Below are positions 40,201 to 47,800 of a stretch of 64,000 nt of DNA, one piece after another. A program made the position numbers and the translations under genes. The DNA is from Paracentrotus lividus (lineage: Eukaryota > Echinodermata > Echinoidea > Camarodonta > Echinidae), in contig CALNVZ010000641.1 in the NCBI GenBank assembly GCA_940671915.1, forward strand, positions 8,872,658 through 8,936,657, written 5' to 3'. Positions within the stretch are counted from its first letter, which is position 1; each line of letters opens with the position of its first letter. The notes beneath the pieces are model-generated. The model made no database searches. It was not told the DNA's origin and was given only the letters and a program-made list of their open reading frames with translations.

Positions 40201-41621
40201 TTAAGTACAATTATCTTGCCAATATATCTTTAACTTTGCTCAAAAAGATTATATATTTTCCAACATGATCTTTTCAAGGAATTCTAAATTACATAATTGA
40301 TCTTAATAGTACAGCAAAGATTTCAGTGCTGTCTTGCTGATTATTCTGTTCACTCAACATTCATTATTACATTTTTGGCCTAATACCACTTCGCCTATAT
40401 GATTTTGTCAAACTTCCAGTTTGTCTGATGTCCACTTGGTCTATCACCACTGGGTCAATTCCAGTAACAAACTGGAAATAGACCAAATATTCATTTGGGC
40501 AATAGATGAAAAAGAAATTAAATCATTTGGCTATTAGACAAATTGGCAACTAGATGAAGTGTTCATTAGACCAAGTGAGAATTAGACCAAGTAATGTTAA
40601 TGTATTATAATAATTAGACCAGATTGATGGTCGACCCAATGGTTGTAGCCCACGTAGTATTAGACAAGCGGAGAATTAGACCACGTGGATATAAACCAAT
40701 ACTAACCATCAAGGGATGTGTCCTGGATAGTCCCTGTCCAGAGCTGTCAAATCTCTGCTCCACTCTCTCTCTGTTCAGATATCTCTCCCTGTCCAACAAT
40801 AAAAGAAACCAGTTAAAATAAAATTTAAAGAATGCTTAACCCACCAAGATAAGGCTTAAGGCTTAGGCTCTATCACAATAAACTAGATAGATCTAAGTCT
40901 ATGTGAAGTTTCAAAACAACATTCAATTATATAATGATCGAAATGCAAATCATAACCCAAATTAAAATAAGTCTGACACAGTGACAGTCCGGTGCCCCCC
41001 CCCCCCCCCAAAAAAAAAAAAAAAAAAGTGAGAAAAGTTAACATTATTATTAAAGGACAAAATTAGTACAAAATAAATATTCAATTCAATAAAAAAAAGT
41101 TTTGTCAAGACAAAAGACAGACTCGGTATCTAGACTCTATCTCTAGATCTATCTCTTTTTCTTTTTTTTTTCTTTGTTGTCATGTTGACTTTGTGAATTT
41201 TGTCTAAACGTTAAAAGTTTTTGTTCAGCTAACTGTTAGTATTAACTTAGTATTGTTTATTGACAACTATTGTGCATAATTCTAGGTTACAATTGCTTTT
41301 CAATGAATTAGAATCTAGGCTAGATCTACCCTTTCCAACGAATCAACGTACTAAATTTGTTGGTATAAAATGAAAAATAAGAGGACAATACAAGATAATG
41401 AGTGACCATGACCAGTGTAACGTTAGATCTAACATTAAATTTTGTGATACCGACAAGACTAACAAACACAGATGGAAACGTATGGGACTGATCATGAAAA
41501 ACTGGGCACAGACAATGGACGACTGATAACTGTTAACATTAGCTTTAAAATAAAATAAAGTATATATATTTACTTACAGTTTACGAGTTATTTGCTTTGA
41601 TACTTTCGGCTCCTCATTCAT
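7257..41621 (-). CDS. Unnamed coiled-coil/acidic protein gene, 482 aa, seven exons, one giant intron
   Basis: Seen: seven exons, all with GT-AG borders and compatible phases: 41621-41578 (ATG), 40788-40707, 39915-39724, 10210-10132, 9313-9267, 8696-8632, 8196-7257 (TAG at 7259-7257). The sum is 1449 nt, or 482 residues. Residues 1-42 are basic (starts MNEEPKVSKQITRK). About 85-105 hold MSEIERLAKNAQAAL. About 107-200 form a charged helix or coiled coil (VHAMLNAEEAWRYRQQN, then DEREKVKKYKEQQRAK and AKEREAQEARERELAKLPPG). About 205-290 are strongly acidic (LQYEDDFEEEEENDDDD). The rest is Ser/Arg-rich with QLARTVVRSAAKEE. There is no signal peptide or membrane segment. I do not recognise the family. 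Coiled coil followed by YEDDFE-type acid is common in centrosomal or ciliary proteins, but that is inference only. Intron 3 (10211-39723) carries the retroelement. Confidence 0.8.
10225..10366. repeat. (GA)n microsatellite with poly-G end
   Basis: A purine tract of GAGA and AGAGGCAG words ends in a G run at about 10351-10363. It lies at the 5' (minus-strand donor) side of exon 4, in intron 3. Confidence 0.8.
10729..10732. repeat. Target-site duplication, left copy (ATAG)
   Basis: ATAG directly precedes the left LTR and recurs at 39045-39048 directly after the right LTR, as expected for a 4-bp (possibly 5-bp) Ty3/gypsy target duplication. Confidence 0.75.
10733..11261 (+). repeat. 5' LTR of the Ty3/gypsy element
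   Basis: It begins TGTGACAAAATAGG and ends AAAACGTTACA, and matches 38518-39044 along its whole length. AATAAAG near 10960 is a candidate polyadenylation signal. It is followed after two bases by TGGTGGCAGCGGTGGGATTT, which fits a tRNA primer-binding site position. Confidence 0.9.
11264..11282 (+). promoter_or_regulatory. Primer-binding site of the LTR element
   Basis: TGGTGGCAGCGGTGGGATT starts two bases after the LTR and begins with TGG, complementary to a tRNA CCA end. Which tRNA is used is not determined. Confidence 0.6.
11290..11575 (+). repeat. GCTCACGAG-rich tandem repeats in the element leader
   Basis: Many copies of GCTCACGAGTC and close variants occur, and a roughly 120-bp block is duplicated (GATGCACATTAATTTATGCT near 11410 and again near 11519). 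The word recurs at 12246-12282 next to gag. Confidence 0.7.
12190..13390 (+). pseudogene. gag region of the LTR element (broken)
   Basis: A gag capsid-like segment is recognisable from RYNGKTAWREYQQHFEAC through LLKLLSRRFGHQ. A zinc-knuckle start (CYRC) lies near 13296. This pattern is typical of metazoan Ty3/gypsy gag. The region is a broken fossil. Confidence 0.7.
13500..17250 (+). pseudogene. pol region: protease, RT, RNase H, integrase (broken)
   Basis: Parts in order by recognisable motifs are: protease (LLDTG-type site, about 13560), reverse transcriptase (about 14280-15110), RNase H (ILDTDASGEALGAFLSQ near 15236, HRPGRKHTNADGLSRR near 15540), integrase zinc domain (YIRTCTLCRE near 16080), integrase core (LHIDLMGPFPRP near 16175, PLELHSDQGSNFESR near 16340) and a basic tail ending near 17250. 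The order is Ty3/gypsy. Several breaks are present, so it is a fossil. Confidence 0.85.
17286..17975 (+). CDS. C2H2 two-finger reading frame after pol, inside the LTR element
   Basis: Seen: a frame from ATG at 17286 to TGA at 17973-17975, about 229 residues. Two C2H2 fingers follow the pattern C-x2-C-x12-H-x4-H: the first reads FCRDCGRKF...LRKHVRDKH (about residues 8-31), the second HECEECGYR...NLRRHIMSVH (about 58-82). A charged linker (REDRHERDGKWRERDD) separates them. A Ser/Pro/Thr-rich tail with polyasparagine follows. A pyrimidine tract ending in CAG (17267-17285) sits immediately before the ATG, as a splice acceptor would. Known: some gypsy elements carry an extra frame after pol that is expressed from a spliced RNA. 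Inference: this is an element-borne, host-derived DNA-binding protein. The alternative is a captured host exon with no role in the element. Confidence 0.55.
   Translation: MGPCRKEIFCRDCGRKFYEEADLRKHVRDKHRTGGREDRHERDGKWRERDDWEDERRHECEECGYRTSRQGNLRRHIMSVHDKNMRLMKDPLGLDVKSTSRDIVISSPAAISIAASSSFQSPRRPTGKPLAMLLQSMAESEEEDPPTTTTDNNNNPPETVTTEPAPSLHVPPASQEILVSVVEKTLFFIAGSLIRQKDTPKPSWNQCQLLGIKMKIAITNCRNDVHRCT
18460..19060. repeat. Left subterminal tandem repeats, unit about 190 bp
   Basis: The same order of words (GTAACATCGCAA, AAATGTGAATATT, a run near ATGTGAAA, TTTCGATATTT, a run near GTCTTTCCTT) occurs about three times in tandem, with AT-rich filler. Confidence 0.65.
19900..20580. repeat. Direct repeats carrying the GTGCATAATTA motif (left arm)
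   Basis: GGGAAACAAGCGTGCATAAT near 19920 and AGGAAACCAACGTGCATAAT near 20279 have similar surroundings. The block 20110-20580 is repeated in the same orientation at 34985-35460 (GATAATATTGAATCCGT versus ATAATATTGAACCCGT, both followed by GGGCATCG). Confidence 0.55.
21100..22262. repeat. Left long inverted arm
   Basis: This segment is repeated in inverse orientation at 31520-33176, with divergence and gaps. Landmarks, in order and mirrored on the right, are GTTCCGGTGTCC, ACATTTCATGATCTG, TTTGCCTCATTTGCTTGG (seen on the right as its complement), AACGAACGTGCAT, GGCCTCGATACGAG and CACCCCTGGGAAA. Confidence 0.75.
22560..22750. repeat. Poly-G/C-rich dispersed repeat, first copy
   Basis: A CATTCAGGGCCGCGGAGCC border is followed by long G and C runs and GACCATACATTTGTGATTTT. 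The last part recurs inverted at 23715-23765. It appears to be a dispersed MITE-like family. Confidence 0.5.
23680..24060. repeat. Inverted copy of the poly-C repeat plus purine-rich tract
   Basis: AAAATCACAAATGTATGGTC at 23740-23759 mirrors the copy near 22690. It is followed by a poly-C run at 23847-23858 and a GAGA-rich tract at 23900-24050. Confidence 0.5.
24060..26940. other. AT-rich interior of the insertion, no genes recognised
   Basis: Only short frames occur. A segment near 24951-25016 (GCGCGGATATCATATATCAA, then AACGAAAGCTGC) recurs near 25770-25823, marking an internal direct repeat about 820 bp apart. Confidence 0.45.
26950..27125. repeat. Short tandem repeat, about 60-bp unit, three copies
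   Basis: TTGACAATGGGGGT-type words followed by CCCCAT recur at about 26968, 27021 and 27074. Confidence 0.5.
27440..27900. repeat. GCGCGAAGCGCGA-word region
   Basis: AGCGCGAAGCGCGATC at about 27468, GCGAGCGTGAACGCAAGCGA at about 27723 and GCGAGCGCGAAGGCGCGCGA at about 27830 are spaced 100-260 bp apart in AT-rich DNA. This looks like a dispersed short-word repeat family. Confidence 0.45.
28180..29085. repeat. TTTGGCGCCCCTAAGTTTAAGGTCGA tandem array
   Basis: Roughly 25-30 degenerate copies of a 25-35-bp unit with the core TTTGGCGCC-CCTAA-TTTAAGGTCGA (split here for length) lie head to tail. The palindromic GGCGCC core recurs in nearly every unit. Confidence 0.8.
29085..29260. repeat. Pyrimidine tract
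   Basis: Almost pure C/T over about 170 bases borders the GGCGCC array. The lysine/glutamate frames on the other strand are by-products. Confidence 0.85.
29401..31507. mobile_element. Possible TIR element enclosing the 50-bp satellite
   Basis: CAGTACGGTAG at 29401-29411 is mirrored by CTACCGTACTG ending at 31507. GCTTTCGG lies just outside both ends. ACGGTAG and GACGGT words repeat in both subterminal zones. No target duplication is evident and no coding region is seen. Confidence 0.4.
29545..31265. repeat. Pyrimidine-rich satellite, unit about 50 bp
   Basis: The unit is approximately AAATTCTTATGTATTTCTTT then GTTTTATCCTTCTTTCCTCT then TCTCTCCTAT, repeated about 33 times. Copies vary chiefly in homopolymer length. 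Plus-strand frames rich in SYVFL/ISLF are by-products. Confidence 0.9.
31520..33176. repeat. Right long inverted arm
   Basis: This is the inverse partner of 21100-22262. It carries the best-preserved stretch, 32100-32350, which mirrors 21600-21840 (CTGGCATTCGATATCAACT, GGCCTCGATACGAG, CACGTGGCGAGGG, AAAGCTGAT). Confidence 0.75.
33180..34950. other. AT-rich right arm of the insertion, no genes recognised
   Basis: Only short frames occur. Weak similarity to the left arm cannot be resolved by eye. Confidence 0.35.
34950..35460. repeat. Same-orientation copy of the left-arm repeat
   Basis: It matches 20060-20580 in the direct orientation, including GGAAACAAACGTGCATAATT at about 35132 and TTGTGTTTCCGG near 35350, although the surrounding arms are inverted relative to each other. 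Confidence 0.55.
36386..37612. repeat. Right subterminal satellite, unit about 125-135 bp, about 10 copies
   Basis: Each unit contains AAGTCGATAATGTTCCGAAA, TAAATCCTTTATGAAATAAA, GGCGGAGCGGGTACAA, TTAGTTATGGAATGATAACG and CCCGTTTTTAGTAGCGAAA. The array ends about 400 bp before the right terminal repeat. Confidence 0.9.
38013..38517 (+). other. 3' internal remnant of the LTR element
   Basis: This continues the retroelement after the nested insertion (joining 17976-18271) up to the 3' LTR. A short purine run, AGTGGGGG, at 38507-38514 could be the polypurine tract. No gene is recognised. Confidence 0.5.
38518..39044 (+). repeat. 3' LTR of the Ty3/gypsy element
   Basis: It matches the 5' LTR throughout (TGTGACAAAATAGGCCTCGA at its start, CCCTAAAACGTTACA at its end) and is followed by ATAG. 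Confidence 0.9.
39045..39048. repeat. Target-site duplication, right copy (ATAG)
   Basis: Partner of 10729-10732. Confidence 0.75.
39724..41621 (-). CDS. Exons 1-3 of the unnamed coiled-coil gene
   Basis: The start codon at 41621-41619 is followed by 14 codons and a GTAAGT donor. A TTATTCCAG acceptor only four bases upstream of ATG suggests a separate 5' UTR exon. Exon 2 encodes residues 15-42 (LERYLNRERVEQRFDSS near its start) and ends phase 0. Exon 3 encodes residues 43-106 (VKLELAYLIANEDEKKK at its start). Intron 2 holds a mariner-type MITE and a fold-back repeat. Confidence 0.8.
39991..40169. mobile_element. Mariner-type MITE, 179 bp
   Basis: CAGTCAAACCTGTCTATAGT at the left end is mirrored by the inverse at 40148-40169. 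TA flanks both ends. Internal copies of GACCACTATAGACAGG recur. This short repeat family with TA target sites is widespread in animals. It lies in intron 2 of the coiled-coil gene. Confidence 0.8.
40376..40700. repeat. Fold-back GTCTAAT/ATTAGAC repeat, second copy
   Basis: TTGGCCTAAT, TTTGTCTGATG and TTGGTCTAT on the left are answered by ATTAGACCAAG and AATTAGACCACGTGG on the right. The construction is the same as at 2190-2640. It ends a few bases from exon 2 of the coiled-coil gene. Confidence 0.6.
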
Positions 41622-41797
41622 TTTGCTGGAATAAATAAAAGAAATCCATTGAATGAACAGCGATACGGCGTCATTTGTTGCCTGTATCAACAACCTTTCA
41701 CCTTTTGTAGACTCAAGCTTCAGTCGTTTCATCTAATACAAAATTACAAACATGTATGCCTCATCCTTATTATACACTCTCTGACATCTCGCATGTC

Positions 41798-42018
41798 AAT
41801 AGACCAGTTTACTAACATATTCAAATTTTATGTATACTCTTTTAACAAAGGTTGTTCTTGACAACCCGAAAGCTTACCTGACATAGCAACAAATAATGTA
41901 TGCAAACAGGATTCCATGTTACAAGTTGTTTGAATACCTCGTTACTATGTCGCCAGGAAAAGAAGGCCTACTAAAGCTATATGAATAAAATTTGAATATG
42001 CTAGTAAACTGGTCTATT
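41798..42018. mobile_element. MITE, about 220 bp
   Basis: AATAGACCAGTTTACTAACA (continuing TATTCAAATTTTAT) is mirrored at 41984-42018 with one or two mismatches, giving 34-bp terminal inverted repeats. The target duplication is unclear. It is about 180 bp upstream of the coiled-coil gene start codon. Confidence 0.7.
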
Positions 42019-42906
42019 ACGAGCCATACGCTCCCTCTCTCATCTGCCTGGGCTTCCCTCCTTCATCTTTATAAATTGAATATCTTCTCTCCTACTTGTG
42101 GGATGACCCCTTCCTATCCTTCTATTAGATTTTGTTCTCCCTATCCCTCTTCGTCTAGACCTATATAATATCTCTTCATCTTCCTGTTCACATATCTCTA
42201 TAATCTGTCTCGATCGTAGTTATAACTCATCAGTAGAGTTTATACCGTACACTTTACCTATTCGTACTCTCACAAGTCATCTAAAATAAAAAAATAATGA
42301 AACAAACGACATCTTCAATTATGATCTTTCGACTTGTACAAAACATTTATATAAAGAAAAGTATTTCTTCATTATATATACATTTAATTGGCTTTGATAC
42401 TATAAGTTCTCAAGAAGTCTATAACTAAAAAAAAAAAAACAACAAATAAATAAAATAAAATGGTGTGAATTTAGAGTATTTCCCTTCTCATTGATTAAAT
42501 TTATCAAATAGTTTTCATATGAACAGGACCATTTGTTTTTCTTGTTAGATCTGATTCATTTGTAGCTTTTTTCTAATATATACAATCATTGACAAAAATA
42601 TTTTTCTAATAAAGTCAACCCCTGTTCTATAACAAGCATAGATTTAAAAAGATGTAATTATTTAACAAAGCGATTCTCCCAGTAACAACTTCAAACAAGT
42701 GCACATGTATCCTTGTGCCTCTATGTTCACAATTTTTTTTTTTATTATAATGACGTTGGTCCCAAGCACCTCACTAAACCAGGAGTTGACTATATGGACA
42801 TGCAGGTTGATATATTTATTTTATTCACTTTGTCCACTTTTAACAGGATCAACACAATGTTGTACAAGTATAGGCCTACAGTAAGCCCAGTAATTAAATT
42901 TTGAAG

Positions 42907-42942
<36 letters not shown>

Positions 42943-44139
42943 ATCAGCCAATTATTAACTTGTACACGAAATATGAACTCTATATCAAAGACGAAATGAT
43001 GACTTTAAACTTCTGCATCGTGACATCTGTATCAGATTCATGTGTATAAACTTCTGACGAAATTAACCTTGGCAAGATTATAAAAAACAGCTATCCCGAA
43101 AAAGAAAACTACATCATTGCATTTGTGTGCAAAATTTGGGTATTAACAATATTTCTATTCTGATTAATATGATGGAATATATTTGTGGCATATTTCAGAG
43201 CTTATAAATTTCTACGTAAACAATAGTAAAAAGGAACAAATATTACCTACACAAAGAAATATTACACATGGATATAAATAGGCCTTCCATGTTGTGATAA
43301 GGTTGAAATTTAAAACCAAATGACATGATCCCCCACCTCCCCCCCCCCCCCAAACAAAAATGAATATATGAAAATAGATTGATTTTAATACATTCAACTT
43401 TAATGAGGTACGGTCCATTATAATGAGAGGCTCAGGCAGAAGCGACAAAATTCACCGTTTTGCAATGAAAAAAAGATAAAAGGGAGATTTTTGGCTATAT
43501 GACGGCACATCTGTAGTTTTTCTATTGTGTTTTTTGAAGAACTACGGAGTGCAATATGACTATATGGTAATAAAGGCAAGATTAATTACAAAAAAATGTG
43601 GCAAAAACAGCTCGAAAAAGGGTGGACACCGGAAAGAAAACTACCTAGTGGCAGCAAGACATGACTGAATAGAGTGAAAACGGAGCCAAAATGGCTGTAA
43701 TCATGAAATCCTTGATCTGCCACTGTACAGCAGTTACTGAAAATACACATTCAGCAACACTGTCCCACAAATCCACAACTTTTTTTTCTAAAGCAATGAT
43801 TTCTCACATCAAGCTAAGAGGACCATTTGTCTATTTTTATTTTATGGCCTCCAGACCAAGGATACAAATACAACATAATTAAAATGGCACGGTCTCAAAC
43901 ACCATGTTATACAAAGAACAGGAATGATTACTATAATTCAATGTGTGGTTTACTTTAGGCAAAAGGGCGCAAGAGTTTTTGTAGGCCTAAAGCTTGCAAA
44001 GGGCATGCTATATGAAAACTCTTACGCACTTTTGCCAGCTGCACACACAATTACAAAATCCTACTCTCTGGTTGGTATCATCTAGGATTCAGAGTTGTGT
44101 AGTTGTCGTTTACAAAAAAAGGTAGATTTATATTCTTGT
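42019..44139. other. Intergenic DNA between XRCC4 and the coiled-coil gene
   Basis: It contains a poly-A run at about 42905-42941 and AT-rich sequence. The XRCC4 3' UTR must lie at its right end, and AATAAA on the minus strand near 43838 is one candidate signal. No other gene is seen. Confidence 0.4.
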
Positions 44140-44802
44140 TCAGAAATCCTCCAAGAGATCATCAACATTATCTGTTTCCGCCTGACTCTTCTCTCTAGAA
44201 GGAGTCTTTCTTATAGAGGGCGTTCTTGATGTTGATGGTGTCCGTGATGTTGATGGAGTTCTGTGGACAAGAAAAAAAGAGCTATGTCAGAAAGCTTTAT
44301 TAAAAATTGAATTTCTCCACCCTTTCATTCCTGTGAAAGTTGTTTTACATTAAAAAAAAAAAAAGAGAGAGCAAAAAAACAAAAACAAAATTCTGGGACC
44401 TAGATTTTTTTTATATAAGACATTTTCATTGTTATATAGTATACACATTCATAATGGTTCATAGACATCATTTTTCACAGAATATACATTTGTATAAGAT
44501 AAAATTTTATTCTATCTGAGAAAAAAAAAATACTTTGAAAGTATGTCCTTATAGATTTACCAAAACTTTACTCCAAGTGGGATGGGGCTATCACCTGGCC
44601 CCCCCCCCCTCTCAGGCTGTATGCTCGCTAGCGATGTCTCAGGAAAAGGGGTATATTTTACAGGCTGAGTTAGGGGGAAATATCTCGAAAAATCATTGAA
44701 ATAGGGGTCTTTTTAGCATCCCCAAAAAGTTGATAGTAATTAGGGGTAATTTTAAAACCTCTCGAGAACAACCCTGAAATTAGGTCCCGAATATGGTGTG
44801 AG

Positions 44803-44835
<33 letters not shown>

Positions 44836-47800
44836 CTGTAGTAGAGGGCAATTTTGTTGGCTTGAGGGGGGTAATTTTGATGCAGCTTCCCTTCCAAAAG
44901 CCTGTAATATGGAGGGGGGGGGAGAAGGTAATTTTGACACTGTTTCCCTTAGAATTCTAAATGAGCATACGTGTATGGTTGACCACCGAGTTGAGGTGGG
45001 GAGGGGGTATCTTACACACAGCAATGGTACTCTAGGGATGGCAGGTTTCTGCGATGCTGCTGTCTTTCTTGACGTTGGTTCCCTTCTTCTCCTCCTATCA
45101 ATTAAACATAATCAAACACATTTTGACCCCACTTTGATATGAAAAGATGTATAATATAACTCAATATTTGAAAGATAACACAATATTCCTTGGGGTTATA
45201 TCAGATTTATCAAAGCACCTTTTGTAAACCAAGGACAGACTGTCAATTTATTTTGCTATCAATATTATTTGGCAAAAGATTGCTTGAAATGATAGATGGT
45301 AATTCTGTGTTCAGAATCAATTACTGATTCCCACATATGGAATGAAAGTCAAATCCAATATCTAATTTGTTTATTTTGAAAGGCTAGTAAAATAACCACA
45401 TGTGCCATAAATATTAATCTAAAATAAATATTGATGTCATAAAAATTCACAATGTGGATATTGCTGTCAGAAACATGCTTCAAATTATAGAGTAATTAAC
45501 CCTCTCTCTACAAGTACTTTGGGCACAATCGAGTTTGGTATCACTTCTCAAAACAATGTGACAGAGTAGCAAGTTAAGAATGAAAAATCTTAGATTACTC
45601 ATTGTACCTGGCTTTGTTTGTTGTTTCTTCATGTGATTCTTCATCAAACATCGATGAGTCGTCTCCTTTCCCTATTCTCGTGTGAGATGATGTCGCAATC
45701 CTCTTCTGTCTCTTGTGGTTGGATTCCTCCCTCTGGGTTTCAAAAATAACAGAGCAGCACTTGAGCAAAACTCCATTTGACAATAACTTTCATAAGATGT
45801 ATTTTTTTTTTCTCTTTAAACCCAATTTTGCTGTGTTTAAATCTTGTTTTCTTTCATGATAATTTTTAATTAGGGAAAATGTGCATAATCTGCATGAATC
45901 TTTGTAAAACTTCTGATTAAAATTTTACACTGCTATTTCAGGGGTTTGAGCAATGCTGTATACATCAACTCTTTTTGTACTACCTGAAAGAGGGCTCTAG
46001 GACAACTGCCCCCTAGACAATTACCCCCGGACAACTAACCCCGCCAAAGATCCACCACCTAACTCTACACCTAACCCTATTTCTGGGGGTAGTTGTCCTG
46101 GGAAAATTGTCCAGGGGTTAGTTGTCCTGATATGCTGTAAGAGAGCCCTGGGCCAGGGTGAATTGCTGGAAGTATATTTTTACCTTCTAGATTATAGCAA
46201 GGTTCCCATAATGACCATCTTTTTTTAAAAACATATGAGTATGAAAAACTTTTCCATTTAGAGAACTGTTTATTTGGGGATAGATTTATCTTTTCGTTGG
46301 ACCTTCTGACAGAGTAGAAGAATAATCATTACCTGTCTTTCTTCATCAGTGTCATCATCACCTAGATCCATGGCATCATCACTCTCGTTCTTCGTCTCAT
46401 CACTTCTACCAGTTGATCTCTGACCTTCGTAGTCGCCATCATCAATACTGCCACCTAGGAATAAGGATTAACGTAGTTTGGAATCAAAACAAATGAACAC
46501 TTGTATGTTCTTTCCCCTCCTTTATCATCAACTCTTTTATTTAGTTGGAGCTCATTCAGTAAAATACCTTTAAAGGGATTTGGTAACTTTCAAAAACAAG
46601 AGCAATTAGATCAAGATTAATAAAATTATATCACTCCAACAGTAAAAACAAACTACTGAAAGTTTCAGATCAAATGGAAGTCATTTACTACCTTAAAACA
46701 GAGTAACAAACAATGCCAAGCATACAGCCGAACACCAGTATATGTAGTACCCCTCTGTTGCTAGCTCAGCAGGCCGCTAGGGACGGGGACTATACAATAG
46801 GAAATGGGTGTATGTTGTGCTATGTGGAAATGCACATGGTTTTATAAACCATTTGGGGATGGTTTATAAAATTTGAGTATGAAATCACTGATATCTCGAA
46901 GGTAAAGCAGGCAATTAGCTTGCAATTTTGAAGAAATACCAGACTGACCTAAGTGTTTATAATTTAAAAAAAAAAATGTTAAAAATAAGCTTAATCAAAA
47001 ACAAATGTGATCTGAATATCATTCAATGTTACTACATCCCTTTAATACATTGCATTTATTATTGTTAAACTACTTTTCCTCGGACATGACAGTTTTTTCC
47101 ATAGGTAAATTGATTAAAGATCTCATGGTCTTTTGAATATAGAAATGTATTCCACATCTTCCCTTTGATGGACTTTGTTAGAAAAAATATGAGATGAATC
47201 CCACATTTTGCATTTTTATAACTTCTTTTTGGTCTCCATTGAGTCCAGTCTTACATGTTAAATTTTGTGAAATTACTTCACACAATTTTTTTCAACTGTA
47301 TTTGAAAGACATTTATGACTTATGAACATTCAAAGCATAAGGTTTATGAACCAAAGAATAAAGAGGTGAGACAAAATTTCTTTCTTTGGAGCCATGAACA
47401 AACATGCAGAGGGGACATGCTTGACTAGCACATGTGCTATTTTCTGGTCCCATTTGCCACATTTTACGTTTTGTTTTTATATGATATATATAACATGCCT
47501 TCTGTGTGTCATGAATTGTTTTTATTCGTAAATAAATAAATCAAAGCAATTCAAATTGAATCAAACACTTTTGGTGAAATTTCCCAAAATATATATTAAT
47601 ACCACAGTTAACTTACCAAATGGCCTATCCTTCAGCTCTCTGATCTTTGCTTTCTTCTCATTTAAAATAACTGCAAACTGAATAGAAAAAACATCATACC
47701 TAGCATTAACTGTATTGCAAAGCTTGGCTTTATATTATGATTTCTGATTTCTTTTATCTCTTAGTCTTGCTTTCTCAAGTTATAACTCTATCGACAGTGG

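Noticed and set aside
44798-45142. 114-codon plus-strand frame near XRCC4 exon 9
   Set aside because: Begins in a poly-A run and overlaps an XRCC4 exon on the opposite strand; no domain.
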